From Acidobacteriota bacterium (lineage in GTDB: Bacteria > Acidobacteriota > Blastocatellia > RBC074), in the NCBI GenBank assembly GCA_016710075.1, contig JADJLO010000009.1, positions 1 to 64,000 of the forward strand: a stretch of 64,000 bases of DNA, written 5' to 3'. This document shows, piece by piece, positions 39,316-49,013 of the stretch. The notes beneath the pieces are model-generated. The model was not told where the DNA came from and did not search any database. It saw only the letters and a list, made by a program, of their open reading frames with translations. Each line of letters opens with the position of its first letter. The stretch's first letter is position 1. A program made the position numbers and the translations under genes.

Positions 39316-41148
39316 TCATTTATGCTGTTTCAAGCCAACCGCAAAAAGGCTCGCAGACGAACGAACATACATCACACCATCCGAAAGCGCAGGTGTAGCC
39401 ATGAGCAATTCTCCCATCGAATTGGTTGAAATTTGTCTGAAGTTACGGCCGGCGGCAACGACCAGCATGTCTCCGTCCTCGCTTGAAAGGTAGATTTTAC
39501 CGTCGGCTGCCACCGGCGATGAGCTGAATCCGCTGCCAACATTCGGAAGTCGCTGCCTGTAAATCTCCTCACCGGTTTTCAAGTCGTAGGCGTCAAAGAC
39601 TCCGTTATTGGCCAGAACATAAAGAATTCCATCGTAAATCAATGGTGTTGGCATGTAGGAACCGCGACCGGTGCGACTCCATGAGATTGCCTTGCTGCTG
39701 CTCTCATTTTCGGAGAGGGTGAGATCACCGCGAGAGCCCGGGCGCACCGCAAAAATCGGTCGTTCAGGTGCCCGCCCGCTTGCAATGACGAACAGACCAT
39801 CGCCATAAATCGGTGTCGGCGCTGTGATCTTCGAACTTCGGCCCAGCCGCCACAGTTCCTTGCCATTGACCGGATCGTATCCTCGAATGAACTTCGCAGC
39901 ATTGGTGACCAGTTCGGGGCCTGATTGAGTCATTGCCACCGTTGGAGTTCCCCATGATGGAAACTCGTCGCGAGCCGTCTTCCAGACCGTTTCGCCGGTT
40001 TTGGCATTCAAGGCCAGCATGAACGAATCGGCCTGAGTATCGCATTGCAGTATGACAAGATCATTCCAGATGATGGGTGAGCTGGCAGGTCCCCATTCGA
40101 ATGTCGGAATATCGTAGGCTCCCAGATCGAGGCGGCCCAGATCGACCTTCCAGATGAGATTGCCATTCATGTCCCAGGCATAGACTCCCTGCGATCCGAA
40201 CCAGGCAACGACAATTCGGCCATCGGTTGCCGGAGTCGAACTGGCATAGGTCGATTTGATGTGCCGCTTTTCGAGTGGCACTCCCTCATATGCGGTCCGT
40301 TCCCACATGGTCTTTCCGGTCAGCTTGTCGAATGAATAAATTATCCAGCGTTGGGGTGATCGATCGTCGGAAGCATCACCGTCGCCATAGAGCCCCGGAC
40401 GGAAAGAGGCTTTGGAGTTGCTGCTGACTGCCGTCGTCAGAAAGATGCGATCTCCCCAGACAATTGGACTTGAATGGGCGAGCCCTGGAACCGGTCTTCG
40501 CCATAAAACGTTATCTCCTGTTTTGCCGTCCCATTTTTCGGGAAGGTTCTGCCCGGATGGAGCCACACCCGCGGCCTGAGGCCCACGAAACGACGGCCAA
40601 TTGCCGGTCATGACGCCCTTCCTGTTGTCTGATTTCAGCGATACAGGATTGCGTCCGGTCGCCGTGCGTACTATGCGCCTTTCGATAACGGGTCTGGATT
40701 CAGTTGCGGGGCGCCATTCACTGCGATCGAGTATCATTCGCCGCGGCCTGCAGTCATCCGAGACCAATTCAAAGATAACGGCTTTCCCTTCAACCCTGAC
40801 ACGATACCGCCCCGGCCCACCGCAATCTCCCTGCCCCTTCCCTTCAATCGTCTGCAGCTCAATTTGTGCGCCGTCAATCTTCCATTGCCCCTTGAAAGGA
40901 GGCCAGCCCTGGCCCTCCAGCGTGAAAGAACCGTCCTGTCTGAACCTGGCCACAAATGCTCCGAATCCAAGCGGTGAATCAGGGATCTGCATACCGGTCT
41001 GTCGAGCATCCTGCTCAATCCCTCCCCAGACAATGCCGGCCGGAAAACATAATCCAACCAGCATCACCGCCAGCCGCCATTTCAGCAATGCCCTTGTCTT
41101 CATAGTTTTTGCGAATCGGGTATCGTCAGATCTCTTGTCAATTTCCAT
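39316..41148 (-). CDS. Exported PQQ-like beta-propeller protein
   Basis: About 610 residues. Start ATG at 41148 with an excellent CAGGAGGGTGGTTG site; a signal peptide lies a little inside (LAVMLVGLCFPAGIVWGG). Residues 30-160 form a small separate beta domain (FTLEGQGWPPFKGQWKIDGA). The rest is an eight-bladed quinoprotein-like propeller with repeated docking motifs: SSPIVWGDRIFLTTAVSS, STPATDGRIVVAWFGSQGVY, ALNAKTGETVWKTARDEFPS, AYDLKTGEEIYRQRLPNVGS and SSPVAADGKIYLSSEDGDML. No clear PQQ-ligand set was identified, so it may be a binding or scaffold protein (BamB-like fold). It lies in the operon between the ATE-like and Gfo/Idh genes. Confidence 0.85.
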   Translation of the reverse strand: MEIDKRSDDTRFAKTMKTRALLKWRLAVMLVGLCFPAGIVWGGIEQDARQTGMQIPDSPLGFGAFVARFRQDGSFTLEGQGWPPFKGQWKIDGAQIELQTIEGKGQGDCGGPGRYRVRVEGKAVIFELVSDDCRPRRMILDRSEWRPATESRPVIERRIVRTATGRNPVSLKSDNRKGVMTGNWPSFRGPQAAGVAPSGQNLPEKWDGKTGDNVLWRRPVPGLAHSSPIVWGDRIFLTTAVSSNSKASFRPGLYGDGDASDDRSPQRWIIYSFDKLTGKTMWERTAYEGVPLEKRHIKSTYASSTPATDGRIVVAWFGSQGVYAWDMNGNLIWKVDLGRLDLGAYDIPTFEWGPASSPIIWNDLVILQCDTQADSFMLALNAKTGETVWKTARDEFPSWGTPTVAMTQSGPELVTNAAKFIRGYDPVNGKELWRLGRSSKITAPTPIYGDGLFVIASGRAPERPIFAVRPGSRGDLTLSENESSSKAISWSRTGRGSYMPTPLIYDGILYVLANNGVFDAYDLKTGEEIYRQRLPNVGSGFSSSPVAADGKIYLSSEDGDMLVVAAGRNFRQISTNSMGELLMATPALSDGVMYVRSSASLFAVGLKQHK

Positions 41149-41166
41149 CAACCACCCTCCTGGTAT

Positions 41167-41858
41167 TCAATCGAATGTTAAATCCTCTTTTGAGAATTCC
41201 GGTTCTGTTGATGCCGAATAGGGATTCCAGCTTCCGCTCCAATCGTAGCGCTCCAGCGCCCCGATATTTTTCTTGTAATCGTAGACGGAAGAGCCGGTGT
41301 ATGCGTATCCCGGATAATAATACCGGCAACCGAGAGAACGTGAATATCTGATCGCTTCGAGTATCGTCAAGATGCCGAGGCTGCGCTTCGATTCTGAAGG
41401 CTCGAAGATCGCATAGACGGCGGATGTTGAGTTTTTGCCGATATCGAGGAAGCTTGCAGCGAGCAGGCGGTCACCCTTATAAACACAGATCTCATGGTTT
41501 TGACACGGCGCGCTGTCAGGATCAGTCGAGAGAAAGTCGAAGATTGAATCCGGAATATTGGACTGGAATCGTTCGCGGTGCCTGCTGAAGATCCCCTCCT
41601 TGATCTGATCGATGGAGGTTTCTCGAATGATGATATTGAGATCTTTGTTCTTCTGCAGGATTCTCTTCTGACTGCGGGAATATGAGAATTCAGCCAGGTC
41701 AACGCGAAGCGGCAGCACCAGCCGGATTTCGCCGTCGTGCATGGCCAGAGTGTAGCGAAAAAGTATGTCCCGAAATGTCGCCAGCCGGAAGCCCAGAGCT
41801 TGTCCATAATCTCCGGTGCAACCTGTTCGCGAATGAAATATTGATTAAGATGCTCCAT
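41167..41858 (-). pseudogene. ATE-type aminoacyl-tRNA-protein transferase-like, one frameshift
   Basis: The N-terminal part (MEHLNQYFIREQVAPEIMDK, LWASGWRHFGTYFF) and the C-terminal part (MHDGEIRLVLPLRVDLAEFS, SLGILTILEAIRYSRSLGC, YYYPGYAYTGSSVYDYKKNI) are separated by a single-base frame change in a T5 tract near 41762. The fold is the GNAT-like domain of arginyl/leucyl-tRNA-protein transferases (ATE1/Bpt), which add an amino acid to protein N-termini as a degradation signal. It lacks the Cys-rich N-terminal zinc region of true Bpt, so the assignment is by C-terminal resemblance. A homopolymer break makes an assembly error plausible. Lies 11 bp after the sulfatase stop and 18 bp before the PQQ gene. 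Confidence 0.6.
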
Positions 41859-41869
41859 CAATCGAATAA

Positions 41870-43348
41870 TCAGCCAACATCGCCATTCGGAAGATCGTCC
41901 TGAAACCGGTCATCGTCCTTCACCTCTTTTTTCAATCGCTGCAGCTCTTTTTTCAAATCGAGCAGAATGCGTTTGTATCCGGGATCGCTGTAAACGTTGT
42001 GCATCTCCTGAGGGTCTTTCTTCAGATCGTAGAGTTCCCATTGATCCAGCTTGTTGAAGTAGATGAGCTTGTAGCGTTCGGTGCGAACGCCGTAATGAGC
42101 TGCGACATTGTGATCCCCCGGATGGTAATACCTGTAGTACATCGAGGTCCGCCAGTTTGCGGGGCGTCTGCCCTCGAGTATGGGCAGGAAGCTGCGCCCC
42201 TGCATATCCTGCGGAACCTTCAACCCGGCGGCATCGAGCATCATCGGCGCAAAGTCTACGTTCAAAATCATGCTCCTGCTGACGCTGCCGGCCTTGATTC
42301 TCTGAGGCCAGCGAATCATAAACGGCATGCGCAGCGACTCCTCATACATGAATCGCTTGTCGAAGAAGTTGTGATCGCCGAGGAAGAATCCCTGGTCCGA
42401 GGTGTAGATGATTATCGTATTTTTCGACAGGTTGTTTTTATCAAGCCAGTCGAGCAGCCTGCCGACATTGTCGTCAACAGAGGCTACACAGGCGAGGTAG
42501 TCGCGCATGTAACGCTGGTATTTCCACTTCTTCAGTTCCTGGGCCGTCAGGCCTGCAGGCGGAGGCAGCTTCAGATCTTTGTCCGTCAGGTCGCGGTCGA
42601 TGCGCATTGTGGCCTGGCGTGGCGCATCTGATTTCCCGGAATAGTCATCGTTGAAGGTCGCCGGTTCCGGAAGTGTCACGTTCTCGTATTGTTTGCGATG
42701 CTTCTCATCGGGCTGCCAGTTTCTGTGAGGCGCCTTGTGATGGTACATCAGAAAGAACGGCTTATCCTGCGGGCGGTTTTTGATGAAGTCCATCGCCAGA
42801 TCGGTGATGATGTCGGTGGTGTATCCCTCAATTGTCTTGCGTTTGCCGTTTTCGATCATGACGGGATCGAAGTAAGCGCCCTGGCCCGGCAGGATGTTCC
42901 AGTAATCGAATCCGGCGGGTTTGCCGTCATCTGGACGAGCAGGGTTGTTGCCGCCAAGGTGCCACTTGCCGACCACCCCCGTGTAATATCCTGCCTGTTG
43001 CAGGTACTTCGACAGCATAGGCTGGGTGTTGTCGATATGATTAAAAACAGGGACTCCGTTGATGTGCGAATATTTCCCTGTGAGAATGACCGCCCGGCTT
43101 GGAGTACAGATGGAATTGGTGACAAAGCAGTTTTCCAGCTTCATCCCTTCATTTGCCAGCCGGTCTATGTTTGGAGTCTTGATCAATCGACTGCCGTATG
43201 CGCTGATCGCATGTGAGGCATGATCGTCGGACATGATAAAAATGATGTTGGGTCGTTCGATCGATGAACCGCCCTCCGGATGATTGCCCGAATCCGTCGA
43301 ATAAATGGAAATTGTTCCAAGTAGAAATAGAAGCGTAATCCAGCGCAT
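41870..43348 (-). CDS. Exported formylglycine-dependent sulfatase (S1 family)
   Basis: 492 residues. Short signal peptide RWITLLFLLGTISIYS. N-terminal PNIIFIMSDDHASHAISAYG holds two metal-binding Asp residues. The active-site motif is TNSICTPSRAVILTGKYSHI: C-x-P-S-R, where Cys is converted to formylglycine. Further metal/sulfate residues lie in GVVGKWHLGG, YHHKAPHRNWQP and IIYTSDQGFFLGDHNFFDK. The enzyme hydrolyses sulfate esters, most likely on a polysaccharide given the GH78 and GH29 neighbours. Start at 43348 behind AGGGGAT, 16 bp from the GH78 stop: same transcript. No formylglycine-generating enzyme is in the window; an unlinked one would be required. Confidence 0.95.
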   Translation of the reverse strand: MRWITLLFLLGTISIYSTDSGNHPEGGSSIERPNIIFIMSDDHASHAISAYGSRLIKTPNIDRLANEGMKLENCFVTNSICTPSRAVILTGKYSHINGVPVFNHIDNTQPMLSKYLQQAGYYTGVVGKWHLGGNNPARPDDGKPAGFDYWNILPGQGAYFDPVMIENGKRKTIEGYTTDIITDLAMDFIKNRPQDKPFFLMYHHKAPHRNWQPDEKHRKQYENVTLPEPATFNDDYSGKSDAPRQATMRIDRDLTDKDLKLPPPAGLTAQELKKWKYQRYMRDYLACVASVDDNVGRLLDWLDKNNLSKNTIIIYTSDQGFFLGDHNFFDKRFMYEESLRMPFMIRWPQRIKAGSVSRSMILNVDFAPMMLDAAGLKVPQDMQGRSFLPILEGRRPANWRTSMYYRYYHPGDHNVAAHYGVRTERYKLIYFNKLDQWELYDLKKDPQEMHNVYSDPGYKRILLDLKKELQRLKKEVKDDDRFQDDLPNGDVG

Positions 43349-43364
43349 TATTATCCCCTGTCAA

Positions 43365-46145
43365 CTATCTTGCTACGGTGAAATTGTAGCTTCCTGAAGC
43401 CACTTCAAAAACAGCCGATCCGGATTCCATCCTGATCAGCTTGACACCTGATGCACCTGTTGCCGGCCTGCCGTTTTCCATGACGTTTTCAGATTTGTTC
43501 GCCGGAATATAAACAGTGGCCGTCGTGTTTGCGGGTATTGTCACATCAAGTTTCATGCCCCCGCCTCTGACATCCCAGGCAGTTTTGATCAAACCGCGGA
43601 TTGAGTTGTATGAACCTCTGGCCCATTTCAAACCGCCGCCGGGATATGGGCGAATAATGAAGTGTTGATAGGCCGGATGATCGTCATCATTATTGATTCC
43701 GAGGATCACGCGATACATCCATTCTCCCACGGCGCCAATTGCATAATGGTTGAAGGAATTCATCCCTTTATCCTGAAATCCCCGCCCTTTGACATAACCG
43801 TCCCATCTCTCCCAGATGGTCGTGGCGCCGTTTTCGATCGAATACCCCCAGGACGGGAAGGTGCGCGTGTTTATCAGATTGTATGCGACATCGTTATGCC
43901 CGGATGCTGTCAGCTCCAGCATCATTCTGTATGTCGAATGGAATCCCGTCGACATGTGTCCCTGATAAGCTACGATGCCGTCAAGCATATGCTTCAATGC
44001 CCTGGGTCGCTGACTTTCAGGCAGCAGATTGAAATGGAGGGCCAGAGCATAGCCCGCCTGCGTGGCCCCCTGGATCTGTCCGTCTTCACCGACATAGGCT
44101 TTATTGAATGCAGCTTTGATATCATTGAACAGCGATGAATATCTACGCTCATCATCCTGCCGGCCAAGTACTTTTGCCGACCGGGAAATCAGATCTGTGG
44201 CAAAGGCGAACATCATCGTTGCAAAGACATCCTTTGGCACCTGGCCGCCGGTCCTGGGGAATCCTTCGTATATCAGGGTATCCGAATTAAGCCAGTCTCC
44301 ATAATCGTTCCCTCGATTTTTCTTCCAGAGAAGATCCGGATTGTTGAGGCGAATGAACTCGACCCAGCGTTTTCCGGCCTCGAAGTTTTCGGCGAGCATT
44401 CTCTTGTCGCCGTAGTGCTGCCAGACCCTCCAGGGAACAACTATGCCTGCGTCTCCCCAGCCGGGCACTCCAGTAAAACGTTCGTTTTTACCGAAGGGAT
44501 GCGGCGAGAAATCGGCGAAGCGGCCGTCATCAGCCTGAGCGTCCCTGACATCGCGCATCCACTTGGTGAAGAAGGCGCCCATATCCATATTGAAGATGCT
44601 GGTGCCCGAAAAGACCTGGATGTCTCCCATCCACCCAAGACGTTCGTCGCGCTGCGGGCAATCTGTCGGGACACTATGCATATTGCTTCGCTGTGTCCAC
44701 AGCACATTCTGCCAGAGCTTGTTCAACAATCCGGAAGAGCTTTCGAATTCTCCCGTTTCTTTCGCCGCGGAATGGAATACCCGGCCGGTCAGATCTTCAG
44801 TCGCGGTTTGAGACTCAAACCAGTGACTTCAACATATCTGAATCCGTGATAAGTGAAATGCGGTTCGAAAAGCTCCCGGCGGCCGCCCTGCGGGATAAAG
44901 TGTCCGTTTGCCGGGCGATTCTAAGGTTATCGGTGTATATCATCCCGTCATCGCCGAGCATTTCGGCATGACGTAGTTTCACGCTGGTTCCCGCTGTTCC
45001 CTCAAGCCTCATCCGGCACCAACCGACCATGTTCTGCCCCATATCAAAGACAAAGATGCCCGGTTTCGGTTCGCTGACCGAGATTGGCTTAATCTCGCGT
45101 GTGACATGAATCGGCTCATTCGCCTGGGCGACTAGGCTGGTTTTGACAATGGTTGTGACATCGGCGGCCTGCCATGATTTATCATCGAACGCGGGTCGAT
45201 CCCAACCGGGCATTTCAAGTCGCGCATCATAGACTTCTCCATCGAGTATATCGGAGCTTCGGATAGGCCCCTTGCGCGTAACTTTCCAGGACGCATCCGT
45301 TGCCACTCGCTCGGTTTTTTCATTGACGTGCTCAATCTCGAGCTGTGCAATAAAACGAGGGTGGTCGCCGTAAATGTTTCTGCTTTTCTTGATGATGATC
45401 TGAGCCAGCCCCACTCCGCCGGCATACCATCCATCCCCGAGTATGGCGCCTATTGAATTCCTGCCGGGCCTGAGCAGCGAGGTGACATCATAAACCTGAT
45501 ATTGGTGCGAGTGTGATAATCGGTGAATTCCGGGGCCAGCAACTGATCCCCGACTCTACTGCCGTTGATGCGCAGTTCATAAACCCCGAGGGCTGAAGCA
45601 TAAATGATTGCGCGACCCGGCTTTCCAGTAATACTGAATTCGCGCCTGAGCATTGTCGCTGATGTGTCGGTGACGGATGGTTCCTTGTCGCCAATCCATT
45701 TTGCAGCCCAGTCGGAAGGCTCGAGCAGCCCCATCTTCCATCGATTCGCGGGGCTCCAGGCTGTTGGATAATCCTTTTCATCCCATACTCTTACCTTCCA
45801 GTAACAGTCCTGGCGCGATTTCAATGGTTTACCCTGATAGGCAATCTGAATGGTATTGGAAGATACGACTTTACCCGTATCCCACAAATCACCCTTACCG
45901 GCGGTAAGATTTGCCGGACTGCCGGAAACGATGATCTGGTAAGCAGTCTGTTTCCTGCCTCTGACACCGCTCTCAATGATCCAACTGAGCCTCGGCTCCA
46001 CTGTGTCGATCGACATTGGTTCTAAAAGATATTCGACTCTCAGATTTGAAGGTCTTGTGCCGGCTGGTCGTTGAGCATCAACCTCGACAGTAACGAGCAG
46101 TACCAGGGCTATGCAAATTGCAACAAGATAAGATCGACTGGTCAT
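43365..46145 (-). pseudogene. Alpha-L-rhamnosidase, GH78, two frameshifts
   Basis: About 925 codons from the ATG at 46145 with signal peptide YLVAICIALVLLVTVEVDAQ. N-terminal fibronectin-like domain (SNLRVEYLLEPMSIDTVEPR), Bac_rhamnosid_N region (AIIYASALGVYELRINGSRV), then domain D (IFVFDMGQNMVGWCRMRLEG) and the alpha/alpha6 catalytic barrel (SVPTDCPQRDERLGWMGDIQ, acid residues within, and SWGYSIENGATTIWERWDGY). The C-terminal beta domain ends ASGSYNFTVAR. Frame changes lie near 45490 and 44780; otherwise every domain is in order, so two indels would restore it. Inverting GH78 enzymes remove terminal alpha-L-rhamnose from pectin, ulvan and similar polymers. Confidence 0.9.
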
Positions 46146-46197
46146 AATTATCAGTGCTGTTTGAGTTTTTGGACGACTAAACTCTATTCCAATTCAG

Positions 46198-46217
46198 ATT
46201 TTCGTTTGTTTGTTTTT
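46198..46217. repeat. 9-bp-periodic repeat fragment
   Basis: ATTTTCGTTTGTTTGTTTTT between the GH78 start and the DUF1501 stop. Only two units remain. Confidence 0.45.
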
Positions 46218-46220
46218 AAG

Positions 46221-47488
46221 CTACCCGAAAACTTTCAGGATCGGATCGCCACCGAAATTGGTCAGTCGCTGTTCGCGGCCGCCATAGTAATAGGTAAGTT
46301 TTCGATGTTCGAGCCCGAGGGCATGAAGTATCGTGGCGTGCAGATCGTGGACTGAGTATGGTTCTTCAACGGCTTTATAACCGAATTCATCGGTGGCACC
46401 GATGATCTGACCGCCGCGGACGCCGCCGCCGGTAAGCCACATGGTAAGAGGCCGTAATGGGCATCCCATGATTCCTGCTGGTGACCGCCCCCGCTGTAAA
46501 GCTGGATGAAGCGAACGCCCCGTTCGACAAGCCTTCTGGCGGTCAGGCACTGTCGCCCAAAATAGTCTGTGGTCTTCTCGCCAATGCCGTATAGTTTTTT
46601 AGTCGCTTCGGACTCTGTCGATATATCGACGGCTTCTGGCGCATTGGTCTGCATCTGGTAAGCCAGTTCGTATGATGCTATGCGGGCATCGAGATCGGAA
46701 TTGCCGGCGTGTTTTTCGAGGTGTTCCTGATTCAGCTTCTGAATAAAATCTATCTCGGCGCGCTGCAGATGTGGGTCGACCCATTTCGGAGGATTGAGAT
46801 CGACGATCGGGACGTTGCCGGATCTGAATGGAGTTCCCTGATATGCCGCAGGCATAAAACCTGAGCTCCAGTTCGGAGCGCCGCCTATGGGTCCGCCTCG
46901 CCAGTCATACATGACAATGTATGCCGGCAGGTTTTCATTGAAACTGCCCAGACCATAAGTCGCCCATGAGCCGAGGCTCGGGTTGCCGGGTCTCATATTG
47001 CCGCTGTTCATCTGAAATATGGCCGGTGAATGATTGTTGCTGGTCGTGTATAGCGAGCGAATGAAACACAGGTCGTCAACGCATCCGCCAATATTTGGAT
47101 AAAGCTCGGAAACTTCCGTTCCCGACTGCCCGTATTTTTTAAAGCTGTAAGGGGAAGCCATGAGGTTGCCTGGATTGCCGAAGAAGACATCGACCTTTCC
47201 TTTGCCGGTCATCGGCTTGCCGTGGTTCTTGATCAGCTCCGGCTTCGGATCGAACAGATCGATGTGACTCGGCCCTCCGTACATGAACAGAAAGATGACC
47301 GATTTCGCCTTGCCCTGAAAATGCGGAGGTTTTGATGCGAGGGGATTCTTTCTCTGCTGCTGCGGCACCTCGGCCAGCAGCCCGTCGGCATCGAGCAGGC
47401 TGGTCAGCGCAAGACCCGAAAAGCCCGCCCCGGCGCGAAACATCAGCTCACGCCGGGAAATCCTTCGATCATTCTTCTCTTTTGACAT
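46221..47488 (-). pseudogene. DUF1501 Tat-exported protein with internal deletion
   Basis: N-terminal Tat signal DRRISRRELMFRAGAGFSGL. The body matches DUF1501 (sulfatase-like fold): SVIFLFMYGGPSHIDLFDPK, GGCVDDLCFIRSLYTTSNNH, LPAYIVMYDWRGGPIGGAPN and RRLVERGVRFIQLYSGGGHQ ending in ESWDAHYG. At that point about 75 family residues are missing (those usually including the HRE..GGEFGR region), a frame change occurs, and the text resumes TMWLTGGGVRGGQIIGATDE, then LHATILHALGLEHRKLTYYY and DPILKVFG. This is a true deletion, not a single-base error. DUF1501 genes usually pair with DUF1549/1553 cytochrome-like genes, absent here. Confidence 0.85.
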
Positions 47489-47492
47489 CTTC

Positions 47493-48045
47493 CTACTGAT
47501 TCCTTTTCTGAAAATTTTTTCCCAGGCCTGTGGCGATCAATGTCAGCACGGCCAGCGCCGTGCAAAAGATATCCACCAGGAATTTGAGCATCGTAGCGAA
47601 ACTCGCTACGCTCACGACAGTATAAGAAATTTCGGAAAACGATCGGGTAGATGGATCAACCCGTATTTTCAATCATCTCGGCAATACCGGCGATCAACGG
47701 GAGCAGCGATAATAAACGCAAGGCGCTGTTTTTGGGAAGCAGTCTGGTAAGCGTAAACGATAGAATTGCAGTTAAGGCCAGCGCCAACAGGATTCCATTC
47801 ACATAATCGAAAACCTGAAACTTCCAATAGAGATCTCTGTAAAAATCCCCAAAGGCCGCCAATTGAGTGGCCGCGTCGACTCTGGTGTAACCAAAACTCT
47901 CTTCGAGCAGCTTCCTGCCCTGATAAGCTCGTTGAATCTCGGAATAGGGTCCGAGACCAAATAGAACAACAGCATACCCGATGCTCAAACCTGCCAGGAT
48001 CATCACCGTCTTTGGCCTGGATAATTTGTCGATCAGCCTCTCCAT
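47493..48045 (-). pseudogene. Three-helix membrane protein, one frameshift
   Basis: Start at 48045: MERLIDKLSRPKTVMILAGL. Hydrophobic segments: VMILAGLSIGYAVVLFGLGP, YVNGILLALALTAILSF, LRLLSLLPLIAGIAEMI and, after a frame change near 47640, FLVDIFCTALAVLTLIATGL ending GKNFQKRNQ at 47493. No catalytic motif. The short C-terminal segment reaches to within 5 bp of the DUF1501 start, so the two are probably co-transcribed. Similar small membrane proteins with an IENTG-like motif before the last helix occur in diverse bacteria, without known function. Confidence 0.6.
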
Positions 48046-48094
48046 CCTGAACCGCCTTCAAAGCAATTGCATGTCGCCACTTCTGAATGAAAAC

Positions 48095-48197
48095 AAGATT
48101 ACAAAACAAACGAAACAAACGAAAATATTCAAGAGACTTTCACCTATGATTTTTTCGTTTGTTTTATCAACCACGAAGTCGTCTGTTTCGTAATCTT
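48095..48197. repeat. Inverted pair of 9-bp-periodic repeats
   Basis: Left arm 48095-48130 (AAGATTACAAAACAAACGAA, ACAAACGAAAAT) and right arm 48153-48197 (TTTCGTTTGTTTTATC, then CGTCTGTTTCGTAATCTTG) face each other across a spacer of about 20 bp, upstream of the membrane-protein start. A further 100 bp to the DUF937 end has no feature. Confidence 0.75.
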
Positions 48198-48300
48198 GTG
48201 TTATTTTTCCCGCCGGGGGAATGATGTGAACGCCGCCTCGATCGCTACCCCGCGGTTGGGACGTCATCTCAAGACAGAGAACCGGCGTAAATCACGGTTC

Positions 48301-48831
48301 TTATCCAGGAAGCCGCCGATCCACATTCTGAAAAGCATATCCATCAAGGGACCCTGAAGACATGCTTTGAGTCGCTCCACCAAGCAGTCCGGCGAGGTCG
48401 CCTGCGCCGAGTCCCTGCTGACGCTGAGTCTTTCCAATGGCTCCCATGACTACAGGCGCCAGGATAGCGAGCAGCGGGCCAACCTTGCTCATATCGAGAC
48501 CACTGGCCTGGCTGACCCCCTGAGCAACATTGTCCTGACTGCCGCCGAAAATATGCCCAAGAATGCCGGCGCCGGCTGACGCGGCAGTTCCGCCGCCGAT
48601 CAATCCCGCAATATCATCCAGTGCGCTGCCATCATGATCCTTATCAAGAGCGCCGAATAATGAAGCGGCGCCCTGTTCGGTCGAACTGTTCTGAGCAAGC
48701 CCGCCGAGCAGCATCGGCAAAGCCGCCTGAATGGCACTGCTCGTTGATCCCTCATCCGCTCCAATCTGCTGGCTTATCTGGCTGACTGTGTCACCCGATA
48801 GCGCATCCTGCAAAAGCCCTGTTAAATTCAT
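48301..48831 (-). CDS. DUF937 protein
   Basis: 176 residues, no signal peptide: MNLTGLLQDALSGDTVSQIS, then SSAIQAALPMLLGGLAQNSS, and a Gly/Ala-rich core with ILGHIFGGSQDNVAQGVSQA, followed by LLAILAPVVMGAIGKTQRQ. DUF937 proteins carry short amphipathic helices and acidic DxDxDGS loops; here DKDHDGSALDDIAG is present at residues 63-76. The last 15 residues look frameshifted: another frame reads SLMDMLFRMWIGGFLDKNRD, closer to the usual ending with a second DxNxD loop. Function unknown, likely cytoplasmic. Single-gene unit reading away from the M20 gene. Confidence 0.75.
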   Translation of the reverse strand: MNLTGLLQDALSGDTVSQISQQIGADEGSTSSAIQAALPMLLGGLAQNSSTEQGAASLFGALDKDHDGSALDDIAGLIGGGTAASAGAGILGHIFGGSQDNVAQGVSQASGLDMSKVGPLLAILAPVVMGAIGKTQRQQGLGAGDLAGLLGGATQSMSSGSLDGYAFQNVDRRLPG

Positions 48832-49013
48832 AGCTAACCTCCAAATGGTGTCAAAATTGATAAAATTCAGATGTGTGGCGATTTGCCGGGGAAAGCAAAC
48901 CTTTCACTTATTTCTTGCAGCCAATATAATCCGCACCGGACAATGCTGCAAAAGATTTCCAGCCATTATCAGTTTTATTATTTCGTCAAATATCATTAGT
49001 GGGAGATATACAG

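Noticed and set aside
42689..43216. Plus-strand ORF opposite the sulfatase
   Set aside because: Antisense shadow; the sulfatase frame has all catalytic motifs.
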